Below, one piece after another: positions 9,222 through 18,542 of a DNA stretch of 64,000 nucleotides (position 1 is its first letter; every line of letters starts with the position of its first letter). Origin of the DNA: Oscillospiraceae bacterium (GTDB lineage: Bacteria; Bacillota; Clostridia; Oscillospirales; Ruminococcaceae). The translations under genes were made by a program, and so were the position numbers. Location of the stretch: NCBI GenBank assembly GCA_017521325.1, contig JAFXCV010000045.1:1-64000 (forward strand), in the 5' to 3' direction. The notes beneath the pieces are model-generated. The model saw only the letters and a program-made list of their open reading frames with translations, did no database searches and was not told the origin of the DNA.

Positions 9222-11396
9222 CTACCCTTTGATCAGAGTTCTGAATTTTGCCGCAGGGATTCCGACAATTGTGGGGAATTGCCGCAGGAAGTATTTCTTG
9301 TCCATATATCCGCATTTTTCCGCAACATCACTCATCGTGATCGAAGTAGTGACAAGATAGTATTTGGCTTTGGCAAGTCGTGCTGCGATGCAGTCCTGAC
9401 GGAAACTGATGCCGAAACAATTCCTGTAATGCAACCGGAAGGATGCGGCGTCATCGCCGTTAATCAGTCCCGTATCCGTGACAAAAGTTTTTTCGGGATT
9501 TGCATAAATATCGTTACGGATGCGCAGCAGCTGATGGTACCGATAGGCACTTCTGCATGAAGTGATCCTGTTTTGCAGCTGTTCGCAGCGTTTTTCGCAT
9601 TCTGCAAGGAGGTCCGAGAACGTCTGATTTCCGGTTTCCACTGTACAGCAGACAAAAGAATCCATTCCTGCATATTCCATGTAGACGCTATGCTGCGCCA
9701 GAATCGAACAGAGCAGATCAGAAAGAACCTCCGCATCCGCATGACTTTGTACAAGACAGACGAAAACACCGTTATTCAGATAGGCGGCAATGTCGTGCTT
9801 GCCGCAGAATTGTCCGATTGCCTTCGATGCGTCAAGAATGGCATCCGTCTGTCTTCCGGTTTCAATATCGGAAATCTCATCCTTGAACAGACATGTCCTG
9901 AGCATCACCATGTACAGTGTTTTCTCGTTGTGAATCCGGATCGCTCCGAATGTACGCTCCAGTCCCTTGAAATTGTACATGCCCGTAAGTACATCACGGT
10001 AGTCGGCAAGATTCTGGCATCCGAGCAGATAGCGGATATCGCTTTTCATACGCAGAAATTCAAGACCCATTGTAATGGATTTGAGCCAGTAGCGTGCCAC
10101 TTCATCGAAGCCATCCACTGAATCATAGGACAGAACGATGTATCCGAACAGCTTTTCTCCCGAGAAAATAGGCAGGAAATACATTGCTGCTGCATCTCTG
10201 ATATTTTCGAGTAACTGTATCAGGGAGTTTGACGGAATTTCAAAATCCGATGTCCCCGTAAAATTGATAACCGATCGGCACATCATGCTCTCGGAAGGTG
10301 AATCCGACGCATCAAACCAGTTTGTGAACAAGCACAGATAACTGTTGCTGCAATTGCGCAGCATCCATTGCGTTTCCCCGAGGATCTTGATATACTCATC
10401 CATGTTCTTGCAAACGGTCAGCTTGTGTTCCATGGTGCTGCACAGATGAAAGCGTTCATAACTCCGCTGCGTTTCCACATATTTCATTTCTTCATAGGAT
10501 AGTGTGTCGTTTGGCGGACATGGACAGCTGCTTCCCCGGATGAGTTGTCCCTTTGGCGTTACAGGCGTGGGAAGGGGATTGCCCTGTATCATTGCATGCA
10601 GATGCTGGGCGGCGACACGTCCGAGTTCCGTTCTGTTGCGTCGGAACGAAGTCAGTTTCGGCGAATAATAGATCCGCATGTTCGAATATTCATAGCTGAC
10701 AACGGTCACATCCTGCGGTACCTTGATGCCATGCTCTGTAAATCTGGACAGCATACCGTATGCCATGCAGTCGTTGGCGCAGATGATCGCCTGCGGAAGC
10801 GTAAGCTCGCCGCTGTAGTATCTGTCGGCAAGTGCAATGCCCGATGTCATCCAGAAATTTCCGAAATGCACCTGTTCGTCCCTGACCGTAAGTCCATGCT
10901 TTCGCATGGATTTTTGATATCCTTCCAGCCGCTGCATAGAAAGCGCAATTTTCTCAAATCCCGTCAGCATCGTAATATCCGTAAAGCCGTGTTCCTCAAT
11001 CAGGTGATCCGTCAGTGCCTCCAGATCGTCACTGTCGGAGGTGTTGACATTGACAAAGCCCGGTATGGAGAATTCCTCCAGCATCGAACCTGCCACGACA
11101 ACCGGAACATTGCTTTTACGCAGGAGATCCGCAATTTTTTTTCTAAGGGAAGCTTCCACAAAGGATTCGCTCAGCAGGATGATGCCGCTGATACCCTCGC
11201 ACAGGATCAGATCATAGATCAGCTGCTCGGGAAGAAGCTCCCTTTCCGTTTCTGACTGATTATATAAATTGGAAAATATCACGGTACGATAACCTTGTTT
11301 CAGATTTTCTGAAATAATGTTGTAGATCAGCTCCTTTTCGGCGAAGCTGCATGCCACCGCCGTCACAACGGCGATCACCTTCTGTGGTCTATCCAT
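9222..11396 (-). CDS. Sugar-sensing transcription regulator: PBP-like, GAF-like, degenerate GGDEF, AraC HTH
   Basis: 724 residues. About 1-285 matches the LacI/GalR effector domain (periplasmic-binding fold: GISGIILLSE, DHLIEEHGFTDITML, AIICANDCMAYG, DVTVVSYEYS) but has no N-terminal HTH. About 320-450 is GAF-like. About 465-620 begins like a GGDEF domain (DVLTGMYNFKGLERTF), but the catalytic loop reads LNNGVFVCL, so no cyclic-di-GMP synthesis is expected. About 625-724 is an AraC-type double HTH (ARLAKAKYYL, MSDVAEKCGYMDKKYFLRQF). E. coli XylR has the same sugar-domain-to-AraC logic without the middle modules. It is divergent from the GH30/CE4 gene and is the natural candidate for its xylan-sugar regulator. 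Confidence 0.85.
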   Translation of the reverse strand: MDRPQKVIAVVTAVACSFAEKELIYNIISENLKQGYRTVIFSNLYNQSETERELLPEQLIYDLILCEGISGIILLSESFVEASLRKKIADLLRKSNVPVVVAGSMLEEFSIPGFVNVNTSDSDDLEALTDHLIEEHGFTDITMLTGFEKIALSMQRLEGYQKSMRKHGLTVRDEQVHFGNFWMTSGIALADRYYSGELTLPQAIICANDCMAYGMLSRFTEHGIKVPQDVTVVSYEYSNMRIYYSPKLTSFRRNRTELGRVAAQHLHAMIQGNPLPTPVTPKGQLIRGSSCPCPPNDTLSYEEMKYVETQRSYERFHLCSTMEHKLTVCKNMDEYIKILGETQWMLRNCSNSYLCLFTNWFDASDSPSESMMCRSVINFTGTSDFEIPSNSLIQLLENIRDAAAMYFLPIFSGEKLFGYIVLSYDSVDGFDEVARYWLKSITMGLEFLRMKSDIRYLLGCQNLADYRDVLTGMYNFKGLERTFGAIRIHNEKTLYMVMLRTCLFKDEISDIETGRQTDAILDASKAIGQFCGKHDIAAYLNNGVFVCLVQSHADAEVLSDLLCSILAQHSVYMEYAGMDSFVCCTVETGNQTFSDLLAECEKRCEQLQNRITSCRSAYRYHQLLRIRNDIYANPEKTFVTDTGLINGDDAASFRLHYRNCFGISFRQDCIAARLAKAKYYLVTTSITMSDVAEKCGYMDKKYFLRQFPTIVGIPAAKFRTLIKG

Positions 11397-11417
11397 ACAA
11401 TTCCCTCCTATACTTCT

Positions 11418-11446
11418 ATTTTAATAAAAAAAATCACTTTTGTCAA
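11418..11446 (-). promoter_or_regulatory. Promoter of the sugar-sensing regulator gene
   Basis: On the minus strand TTGACA and TAAAAT are 17 bases apart, just upstream of the regulator's AGGAGGG site. Confidence 0.7.
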
Positions 11447-11488
11447 CATTTTATGATAACTTTATCCACCGATAATGCACATAATGGG

Positions 11489-11517
11489 TTTACAAACGGT
11501 ATATATTGTGTTATAAT
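11489..11517 (+). promoter_or_regulatory. Promoter of the GH30/CE4 gene
   Basis: TTTACA and TATAAT with a 17-base spacer, 48 bases before the start codon. The 42 bases between the two divergent -35 elements are the likely operator region; I see no clear palindrome there. Confidence 0.7.
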
Positions 11518-11564
11518 TTAACTGTGTATTATTAGTTTGTACATTTTTAAGGAGGTTTTAGGAT

Positions 11565-14330
11565 ATGAAATTTGCAAAAACAATGAAAGCAATGCTTTCG
11601 GGCATCCTTGCAGGTGCCATGCTCCTGTCCTCGACAGCAAGCATGCCTCTGCCGATTATGAAAACGGATGCTGCAAGCCTTTGCACGATCAACACCGACA
11701 AGCTCTACCAGCGTATCCGAGGCTTCGGCGGCATCAACCTGCCCGAGTGGGTTGGCTCCGATATGACCTCTGCGCAGGTGCAGAAGGCATTCGGCAACGG
11801 TCCGGATGAGCTGGGTCTGACAATTCTGCGTATCTATGTCAGCGATGACAGCAACGCATGGTCGAGAGCCGTTCCCACTGCAAAGGCAGCACAGGCACTG
11901 GGGGCTACCGTCTTTGCATCCCCCTGGAATCCTCCGGCAAGCATCCGTGTTTCCGGTGGTTCAGGCGGAAAATATGCAGTGGATAAGAGTAAATATGCCG
12001 ACTATGCAAAGCATCTGAACAGTTATATCAAGTACATGGAAGGACAGGGCATTGACCTGTATTCCGTTTCCGTGCAGAACGAACCCGACTATGCACATGA
12101 CTGGACCTACTGGAGCAATTCCGATCTGGTCAATTTCCTTGCGACTTACGGCAAGACAGTTACAGAGGGTACCAATGCGAAGATGATGTCCCCCGAGAGC
12201 TTCCAGTACCGCAAGGATATGTACAATGCGATTCTGAATAATGCGCAGGCTCTGGCAAATACCGATCTGTTTGGCACACATTTCTATGGTACGCAGCGCA
12301 GTCAGATGGATTTCCCGGCACTCGAAAACAGCGGCAAGGAAATCTGGATGACGGAGGTTTATGTTCCCAACAGTGAGGCAAATTCTGCCGATCGCTGGCC
12401 TGAAGCGGTTCAGGTTGCGGAGAACATCCACAACGGTCTGGTTGTCGGCAATATGAATGCCTATGTATGGTGGTATATCCGCCGCCAGTACAGTCCCATG
12501 AAGGAGGATGGACAGATCTCCAAGCGTGGCTACTGCATGGCACAGTTCTCTAAGTTCGTACGACCCGGTGATGCCCGTATTGAAGCAACCGAGCAGCCTG
12601 CAAGCAATGTTCTGATCTCTGCTTACAAGCACAGTGATACACAGATCACTGTTGTTGCAGTCAACAAGGGTTCAAGTGATGAAACACAGCAGTTCTCTGT
12701 AAACGGCAGAACCATCACAGACGTTGACCGCTACAGAACGACCGGCAGTGAAAATCTTGCACTGACTGAAAATATGGAGCATGATACCTCCACATATTGG
12801 GCAAGCCTGCCTGCAAATAGTGTTTCCACATTCGTGATCACACTTGAGAGCGACGGCAAGGAGCTTCCCGAATATAGCGGCACTCCCGAGCCGCCCAAGG
12901 CACTCGAACCCGATGCAAACGGCTACTACTATCATGACACCTTTGAAAAGGGCAGCGATGACTGGACTGGCCGTGGCGCAGCAAGTGTAACCCTCAGCGG
13001 CGCAGCTCCTTATCAGGGAACCAACGCACTTCTCGTTCAGGACAGAACCAGCGCATGGCACGGCGCACAGAAGTCCCTGAATACCCTGACCTTCAAGGCA
13101 GGCGAATCCTACAGCTTCAGCGCATGCGTCAACTATACGGACGGTGCAGAAACACAGGATTTCCTCCTCTCCCTGCAGTACACACTCAATGGCGAAACCA
13201 TGTATGACCACATTGCACAAGGAACTGCTACCAAGGGCAGCTATGTACAGCTTGCAAACACAAGCTATACGATTCCTGCGGGAGCAACAAATCCCATTCT
13301 CTATATTGAAACTGCAGACGGTACCGGCAATTTCTACATTGATGAAGCAATTGTTGCTGTTGATGGAACTGTCATTCCCGGTCCGAAGGCAGTGAAGATC
13401 ATCAAGGGTGACATCACCTTCGACGGTGTCATCAATGCATTTGATATCGCAGCAGGCAAGAAGGGCATTGCAAAGGGCTTTGCAAACAACAATGCAGCAA
13501 AGGCAGCCGATGTCAATGAAAGCGGCGAGCCCGAGGTTGTGGATATCGTTGCAATTACAAAATTTGTTCTCGGTCAGATCAAGAAATTCGATGTCGTTGA
13601 AAAGCCCACCGAGGCTCCCACAGAAGCCCCCACACAGGCACCCACCGAGGCTCGCCGTGAAGGTTATTTCTACAATACCGCAGATGTTTCCTGGATCGAT
13701 CCGTCCAAGCCCATGGTTGCACTTTCCTTCGACGATGGTCCCATCTCCGGCGGTGAAACCAGCTATGCAGGCAGAATCCAGACAGCTATCTCCAAGGCAG
13801 GCGGACATTCCACCTTCTTCTACTGGGGCAGCCGTATTGCCGGCAACGAATCCGAGATCAAGCGTGCGCAGTCTCTGGGATTTGAGATTGCAAACCACAC
13901 ATGGTCCCACCCGAATCTGACAGAGAAGTCGGCATGGGAGATTCAGAACGAAGTCAAGTCCTGCGCAGATAAGCTCACTGAAATTACAGGACTTACCGAT
14001 TTCCTGCTTCGTCCTCCGTACCTTGGTGTCGATGATAAAGTACGTCAGAACGTCGGCACTGCGATGGTTTGTTGCGCAATTGATTCCGGCGACTGGAGTG
14101 GTGCGACTGCACAGCAGATGATTGACAAGATCACTGCTGCTGCAAACAACGGTACTCTCAACGGTAAGGTGATTCTCATGCATGAAACATATGACAGCAC
14201 CGCACAGGCAGTCGAGTATCTTGCACCCTATCTGACATCCAAGGGCTACCAGCTTGTGACAGTTTCCGAAATGTTCAAGGCAAAGGGCATTGATATGAAG
14301 ATCGGTGAGGTCTACAACAATCTGCCCTGA
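11565..14330 (+). CDS. Secreted modular xylanase: GH30 - CBM22 - dockerin - CE4
   Basis: 921 residues. Signal peptide to about residue 36. The GH30 glucuronoxylanase domain (about 40-430) has acid/base E173 in NEPDYAHDW and nucleophile E264 in IWMTEVYV. CBM22-like xylan-binding module about 450-605. Dockerin about 613-675: the second calcium loop is ADVNESGEPEVVD, the first (GDITFDGVINAFD) is less canonical. A TEAPTEAPTQAPTEA linker leads to a CE4 polysaccharide deacetylase (about 705-921) with SFDDGP (D723, D724), HTWSHP and RPPY. The enzyme would cut glucuronoxylan and remove acetyl groups while docked to a cellulosome scaffold. An internal dockerin between two catalytic domains is uncommon. 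AAGGAGG precedes the ATG. Confidence 0.92.
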   Translation: MKFAKTMKAMLSGILAGAMLLSSTASMPLPIMKTDAASLCTINTDKLYQRIRGFGGINLPEWVGSDMTSAQVQKAFGNGPDELGLTILRIYVSDDSNAWSRAVPTAKAAQALGATVFASPWNPPASIRVSGGSGGKYAVDKSKYADYAKHLNSYIKYMEGQGIDLYSVSVQNEPDYAHDWTYWSNSDLVNFLATYGKTVTEGTNAKMMSPESFQYRKDMYNAILNNAQALANTDLFGTHFYGTQRSQMDFPALENSGKEIWMTEVYVPNSEANSADRWPEAVQVAENIHNGLVVGNMNAYVWWYIRRQYSPMKEDGQISKRGYCMAQFSKFVRPGDARIEATEQPASNVLISAYKHSDTQITVVAVNKGSSDETQQFSVNGRTITDVDRYRTTGSENLALTENMEHDTSTYWASLPANSVSTFVITLESDGKELPEYSGTPEPPKALEPDANGYYYHDTFEKGSDDWTGRGAASVTLSGAAPYQGTNALLVQDRTSAWHGAQKSLNTLTFKAGESYSFSACVNYTDGAETQDFLLSLQYTLNGETMYDHIAQGTATKGSYVQLANTSYTIPAGATNPILYIETADGTGNFYIDEAIVAVDGTVIPGPKAVKIIKGDITFDGVINAFDIAAGKKGIAKGFANNNAAKAADVNESGEPEVVDIVAITKFVLGQIKKFDVVEKPTEAPTEAPTQAPTEARREGYFYNTADVSWIDPSKPMVALSFDDGPISGGETSYAGRIQTAISKAGGHSTFFYWGSRIAGNESEIKRAQSLGFEIANHTWSHPNLTEKSAWEIQNEVKSCADKLTEITGLTDFLLRPPYLGVDDKVRQNVGTAMVCCAIDSGDWSGATAQQMIDKITAAANNGTLNGKVILMHETYDSTAQAVEYLAPYLTSKGYQLVTVSEMFKAKGIDMKIGEVYNNLP

Positions 14331-14376
14331 TGAATTGTTTTCCACACTGATAGATACCCCCTTTTCTATCAGAAGA

Positions 14377-14403
14377 AAAAGCCGCCATTTATGGCGGCTT
14401 TTC
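14377..14403 (+). terminator. Terminator after the GH30/CE4 gene
   Basis: AAAAGCCGCCAT and ATGGCGGCTTTT form a 12-pair stem with a two-base loop. Confidence 0.85.
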
Positions 14404-14533
14404 TGTTGGAAAATATATGGGATTCTCTTTTTTACATAAAAGGCAATTTTTGCCGATTGTTTTCAGAAATCTAAAAATAATTTCACATTTGAGCGATATA
14501 ATTGAAGCAGCTTTTTCATTGGGAGGAATATAC

Positions 14534-16333
14534 ATGAAACGAAGAACACTTGCGCTCGTACTTGCAGGCTTCCTGTTTGCACCGTACGCCGCTAATATAA
14601 TGGCAAGTGCCGAAGAAACGCTGACATACGGTCCGATGACCTATGCCTTTCTGGAGGATGGCACCATTGCCATCACCGATTGTGATACGGCGGTTACTTC
14701 GGTGGAGATTCCGTCAGAAATCGACGGTGTCCCCGTAACTGCAATCGCAAATTCCGGATTCTACTGGTGCGATAAGCTGACATCTGTCACAATTCCCGAC
14801 AGCATCCGGTATATCGGACAAAGTGCCTTCTATCATTGCAATGCTCTCACAGAGATTGATTTCGGCAAGGGCGTGCAATACATCGACGGCAGTGCATTTT
14901 ACTGCTGTGAAAATCTTCCGTCTGTTACAATTCCGGGAAATGTGCAGTATATCGGAGATTCCGCATTCTATGGCTGCCCGAAGCTTGAGAGCATCGTTAT
15001 GGAGGAGGGCGTTCTGTACATTGATGATGACGCCTTTATGCGCTGCAAGGCGCTGAAAAGCATTCAGTTTGCAGATAGCGTGGAATGTATTGACGAGTTT
15101 GCATTCTATGAATGCACCGCACTTGAGGAGGTTACACTTCCGGCGGGGCTGCTGGAGCTCGGAGATGTTGCCTTTTACGGATGCACCTCGCTTACCACCG
15201 TTACCATGCAGGAGAATCTGCTCTCAATGGGGAATCAGGTGTTCAAAGACTGTACAGCTCTTACCAATGTCAATATTCCGGAAAGCGTGATTTCCATCGG
15301 TAATGAAGCGTTTGTCCATACCCCCGTCATTGAAGAACCCTCTCAGGGCGCTGTGATCCTCGATGGCTGGGTGATCGGCTACAACGGCAGAGCCATCAAC
15401 GAAAACAGCACGCTGGTGCTTCCCGACAGTGTCAGAGGCATTGCCGATTATGCGCTGTACGGTGAGGAATTTCATACACTCGATACCGGCAGCGGACTTC
15501 TCTATATCGGTAATTTCGGAATCGGAAGAGGCTACAATCTGAAGGAGCTGACACTCAGTGACAAGCTCCTCACCATCGGCGAGGGCGGACTTGAAGGCAG
15601 CGAAAAGCTTGAGAATATAGAGCTTCCCGATAGTGTAGTGTCCGTCGGACGCCGTGCATTCCACAAAACTGCCTACTTTGAAAGCCAGCCCGATGGTGTT
15701 GTCTATCTCAACGACTGGGCGGTCGGGTATAAAGGTGAAATGCCCGAAAACGGAGCTGTTTCCATCCGTGAGGGAGTTTACGGCATTGCCGATTCCGTCT
15801 TTGCCGGACAGACAGCTCTGAGCAGTATTACCTTTTCAGAGGGACTCCGTGTCATTGAGGACAGGGCTTTCAAGGAATGCACAGCACTTACGCAGATAAA
15901 GCTGCCCGACTCCCTTGAAAGCATCGGAAATGAAGCGTTTCTGAACTGTCCTGCCCTGAAATCCGTCACAGCCGGCTATCACATCTCCTTCATGGGAGAT
16001 TACTGCCTTGGCTATACCTTTGATACCTATAAATATCAATATATTCCCGTGGAGGGCTTTACCGTTTCCGGTTATGACGGCTCTCTTGCAGAATATTATG
16101 CGCAGGAAAACGGCTTTGAATTTATCAGTCTTGGCGATGCCGTTTATTACGTCCTCGGTGATGTCAACGGTGATGGCAGCGTGACTGTAACCGACGCAGT
16201 TTTGCTCCAGAAATATCTGCTTGCACAGGAACCCCTGAACGCCCTGCAGAGCCTCTGTGCGGATGTGACACAGGATGGCGCAGTGAATGCCTTTGACCTT
16301 GCGGCATTGAAAAAGCACCTGCTTGCACGATAA
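14534..16333 (+). CDS. Secreted leucine-rich repeat (BspA-type) protein with C-terminal dockerin
   Basis: 599 residues from the ATG after GGGAGGAATATAC; the frame is open further upstream but has no ribosome site there, and this start gives a clean signal peptide (MKRRTLALVLAGFLF, about 27 residues). The body (about 60-530) is a run of LRR_5/BspA-type repeats with the recurring pattern SVTIPDSIRYIGQSAFYHC. Residues about 540-599 form a dockerin with two calcium loops, DVNGDGSVTVTD and DVTQDGAVNAFD. It carries no catalytic domain. It probably delivers a binding or adhesion surface to the cellulosome; LRR-dockerin proteins are known in R. flavefaciens, with unclear roles. Confidence 0.88.
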   Translation: MKRRTLALVLAGFLFAPYAANIMASAEETLTYGPMTYAFLEDGTIAITDCDTAVTSVEIPSEIDGVPVTAIANSGFYWCDKLTSVTIPDSIRYIGQSAFYHCNALTEIDFGKGVQYIDGSAFYCCENLPSVTIPGNVQYIGDSAFYGCPKLESIVMEEGVLYIDDDAFMRCKALKSIQFADSVECIDEFAFYECTALEEVTLPAGLLELGDVAFYGCTSLTTVTMQENLLSMGNQVFKDCTALTNVNIPESVISIGNEAFVHTPVIEEPSQGAVILDGWVIGYNGRAINENSTLVLPDSVRGIADYALYGEEFHTLDTGSGLLYIGNFGIGRGYNLKELTLSDKLLTIGEGGLEGSEKLENIELPDSVVSVGRRAFHKTAYFESQPDGVVYLNDWAVGYKGEMPENGAVSIREGVYGIADSVFAGQTALSSITFSEGLRVIEDRAFKECTALTQIKLPDSLESIGNEAFLNCPALKSVTAGYHISFMGDYCLGYTFDTYKYQYIPVEGFTVSGYDGSLAEYYAQENGFEFISLGDAVYYVLGDVNGDGSVTVTDAVLLQKYLLAQEPLNALQSLCADVTQDGAVNAFDLAALKKHLLAR

Positions 16334-16336
16334 AAC

Positions 16337-16371
16337 AAAACGCAGATTTCCGAATAGGAAATCTGCGTTTT
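16337..16371. terminator. Bidirectional terminator
   Basis: A 15-pair perfect stem (AAAACGCAGATTTCC and complement, loop GAATA) with A-run on one side and T-run on the other serves the LRR gene and the convergent cyclophilin gene. Confidence 0.88.
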
Positions 16372-16374
16372 TAC

Positions 16375-16845
16375 TTACTTAATGTATACCTTCTTCATTA
16401 CCTGCGGTGTCAGGGGCTTGTCAGCGTAGTTTGTTTCAACCGCTGCAATCTCATCCACGACTTCCATGCCGGAAACAACCTTGCCGAATGCAGCATACTG
16501 ACCATCCAGATAGGGAGCGTCCTCATGCATGATGAAGAACTGGGAGCCTGCGGAATTGGGGTCCTGCGCTCTTGCCATGGAAAGCACGCCACGGGTGTGC
16601 TTGAGGTTGTTGACAACACCGTTTGCAAGGAATTCACCCTTGATGTGCCAGCCGGGGCCGCCTGTGCCGGTACCGAGAGGGCAGCCGCCCTGAATCATGA
16701 AGCCGGAAATGACTCTGTGGAAGGTCAGTCCGTTGTAGAAACCCTCATTTACGAGCTTTTCAAAGTTCTCGCAGGAAATCGGAGCAGTATCGGGATACAG
16801 CTCAATTTCAATCGTTTTTCCGTTTTCCATTTCAATTACTACCAT
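16375..16845 (-). CDS. Cyclophilin-type peptidyl-prolyl cis-trans isomerase
   Basis: 156 residues, a single cyclophilin domain without signal peptide, hence cytoplasmic. Family motifs present are TFHRVISGFMIQGGCP (active Arg and the FMIQGG segment), GVLSMAR, SAGSQFFI and the VVSGMEVVDEI end. It speeds proline isomerisation during folding. CTGGAGGT lies before the start. It ends against the bidirectional terminator, and the AAA+ gene lies upstream on the same strand. Confidence 0.93.
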   Translation of the reverse strand: MVVIEMENGKTIEIELYPDTAPISCENFEKLVNEGFYNGLTFHRVISGFMIQGGCPLGTGTGGPGWHIKGEFLANGVVNNLKHTRGVLSMARAQDPNSAGSQFFIMHEDAPYLDGQYAAFGKVVSGMEVVDEIAAVETNYADKPLTPQVMKKVYIK

Positions 16846-16914
16846 TGTTTTTACCTCCAGAAAATTCTATATAACAGCATTCTGCCATTAACATGGGGAA
16901 CTTGAGCCGCAGGC

Positions 16915-18393
16915 TCAGAAAAGATCAATGTCCTTCACATCATCAAGCGTGATCGTGACAAGATCACTGTCCGTAACATCGCACATCGCCGCAAGTCGGT
17001 TTGCCTGATTGGTCAGCGCCTTCTCGAAATAATTGCGCACATCACGTCCGTTTGCAAACCCCGGAAGCTTCTTTTCACAGCGGTCCGTAAAGAAATTTCG
17101 TACACATTCCATCGCATCGTCCGTTACCTCATAGAAGGATTTTCCGCAGATGCCGCTGAAAATATCCACCAGCTCTTCTGCGGTGTAATCCTCAAACAGG
17201 ATCTGCTTGTTGAATCTGGAGCGAAGTCCGGGGTTCGATTCCAGAAAATCATCCATCAGTTCCGGATATCCCGCAACGATTACCACAAAGTCGTCACGGT
17301 TGTCTTCCATTGCCTTAAGCAGCGTGTTTACCGCTTCAATTCCGAAATCGTTGGAGCCGCCCGCAGGCGTCAGTGCATACGCTTCGTCAATGAACAGCAC
17401 GCCGCCCAGTGCGCTGTCAATGACCTTTTTCGTCTTGATGGCGGTCTGTCCGACATAGCCGCTGACAAGTCCCGAGCGATCCACTTCGACCAGATGTCCC
17501 TTGCTCAGAACGCCGAGCTGACGGTAGATTTTGCTCATCATGCGTGCAACCGTCGTCTTGCCCGTTCCGGGATTGCCGGTAAATACCATGTGCAGGGAAA
17601 CGGAAGTCTGGGGCAAACCACGGTCCATCCGCATTTTATGTACCTTCAGCAGGTTAATGAGGCTGTTGAGATCCTCCTTGACCTTGGTCAGCCCCGTCAG
17701 ATCATTGAGATCCTCCAGCAGCTCCTCCAGTGTTTCCTCAGGCTCGTTTTCCTGCACCGTTTCCTTTGGAGCTTCCTGTACGGGAGCTGCCGGCTCCTCG
17801 TACAAAGGCTGCAGCGGCGCTGCCTTGGGGGCAGATGCAGGCATTTCCATCCTGTCAGCAGGGGAGTCCTTTCCGATTGCTGCATTGTCCTTGACAAGCT
17901 GTTTCCAGCTGCGCAGGTATGCACTGCGGTAATTCTTCAGACGCAGCATAAGCATTGCCATTGCCTTGGTCTGACTCTCGTCGTATCTGCCGTCAAAGGT
18001 GATGAACTCCAGTCCCAGCTCGTCGAGAAATTCCAGCAGCATCAGGGAAGTACTGCCATACACCGCCTTGTCCTGGATGTCACCGTTGATGAAAACCGTC
18101 AGGAGCGCCAGTACCGTGTCGAAAATTCCGTCAGCAGTAATGCGATGCTCCGAAACAAAGCGGATCACATAATCCTTTGTCAGGGAGAAGCCCAGACAAT
18201 TGTTGATGATCTCCACCTCGTGGTCCATAATATTGCGATCACTGTCAGCGATATACAGCATGAATTTCATAATGGCAAACTGCGCATAATCACGCAGCGG
18301 CATGTGGCTGCCCTTGACCTGCAGTCCCTGCCGTTCATACTGCTCGCTCAGTGTGTAAATATATTGCAAAGTATCCGTGATAGAAGTGTTCAT
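16915..18393 (-). CDS. CbxX/CfxQ (SpoVK-like) AAA+ ATPase with N-terminal TerB-like region
   Basis: 492 residues from the start after AAGGAGTTGATTCCT; the frame stays open upstream through low-complexity DNA but that part is not protein-like. Residues about 25-150 are helical and TerB-like (ADSDRNIMDHEVEIINN). About 160-215 is an Ala/Glu/Pro linker. The AAA+ domain (about 225-490) has Walker A GNPGTGKTTVARMM, Walker B VLFIDEAYAL, sensor region VIVAGYPELM and the arginine stretch NPGLRSRF. In Bacillus SpoVK acts in spore maturation; CfxQ relatives remodel Rubisco. The substrate in this organism is unknown. Confidence 0.85.
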   Translation of the reverse strand: MNTSITDTLQYIYTLSEQYERQGLQVKGSHMPLRDYAQFAIMKFMLYIADSDRNIMDHEVEIINNCLGFSLTKDYVIRFVSEHRITADGIFDTVLALLTVFINGDIQDKAVYGSTSLMLLEFLDELGLEFITFDGRYDESQTKAMAMLMLRLKNYRSAYLRSWKQLVKDNAAIGKDSPADRMEMPASAPKAAPLQPLYEEPAAPVQEAPKETVQENEPEETLEELLEDLNDLTGLTKVKEDLNSLINLLKVHKMRMDRGLPQTSVSLHMVFTGNPGTGKTTVARMMSKIYRQLGVLSKGHLVEVDRSGLVSGYVGQTAIKTKKVIDSALGGVLFIDEAYALTPAGGSNDFGIEAVNTLLKAMEDNRDDFVVIVAGYPELMDDFLESNPGLRSRFNKQILFEDYTAEELVDIFSGICGKSFYEVTDDAMECVRNFFTDRCEKKLPGFANGRDVRNYFEKALTNQANRLAAMCDVTDSDLVTITLDDVKDIDLF

Positions 18394-18542
18394 AGGAATC
18401 AACTCCTTGCATAGAATCAGGTGTATCAGAAATACATCCTTTTTATTATAACAAATTTCCGCAGAAAAGGCAAGTGGTATTTGAAAAAAGAATGGGGCGA
18501 TCACCTGTGAAGTATGAACCACAAGAAGATGCACTTGGCGGT

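Noticed and set aside
12672..14345. 557-codon open frame on the minus strand opposite the GH30/CE4 gene
   Set aside because: Antisense shadow; the coding strand shows clear catalytic motifs, a signal peptide and a ribosome site.
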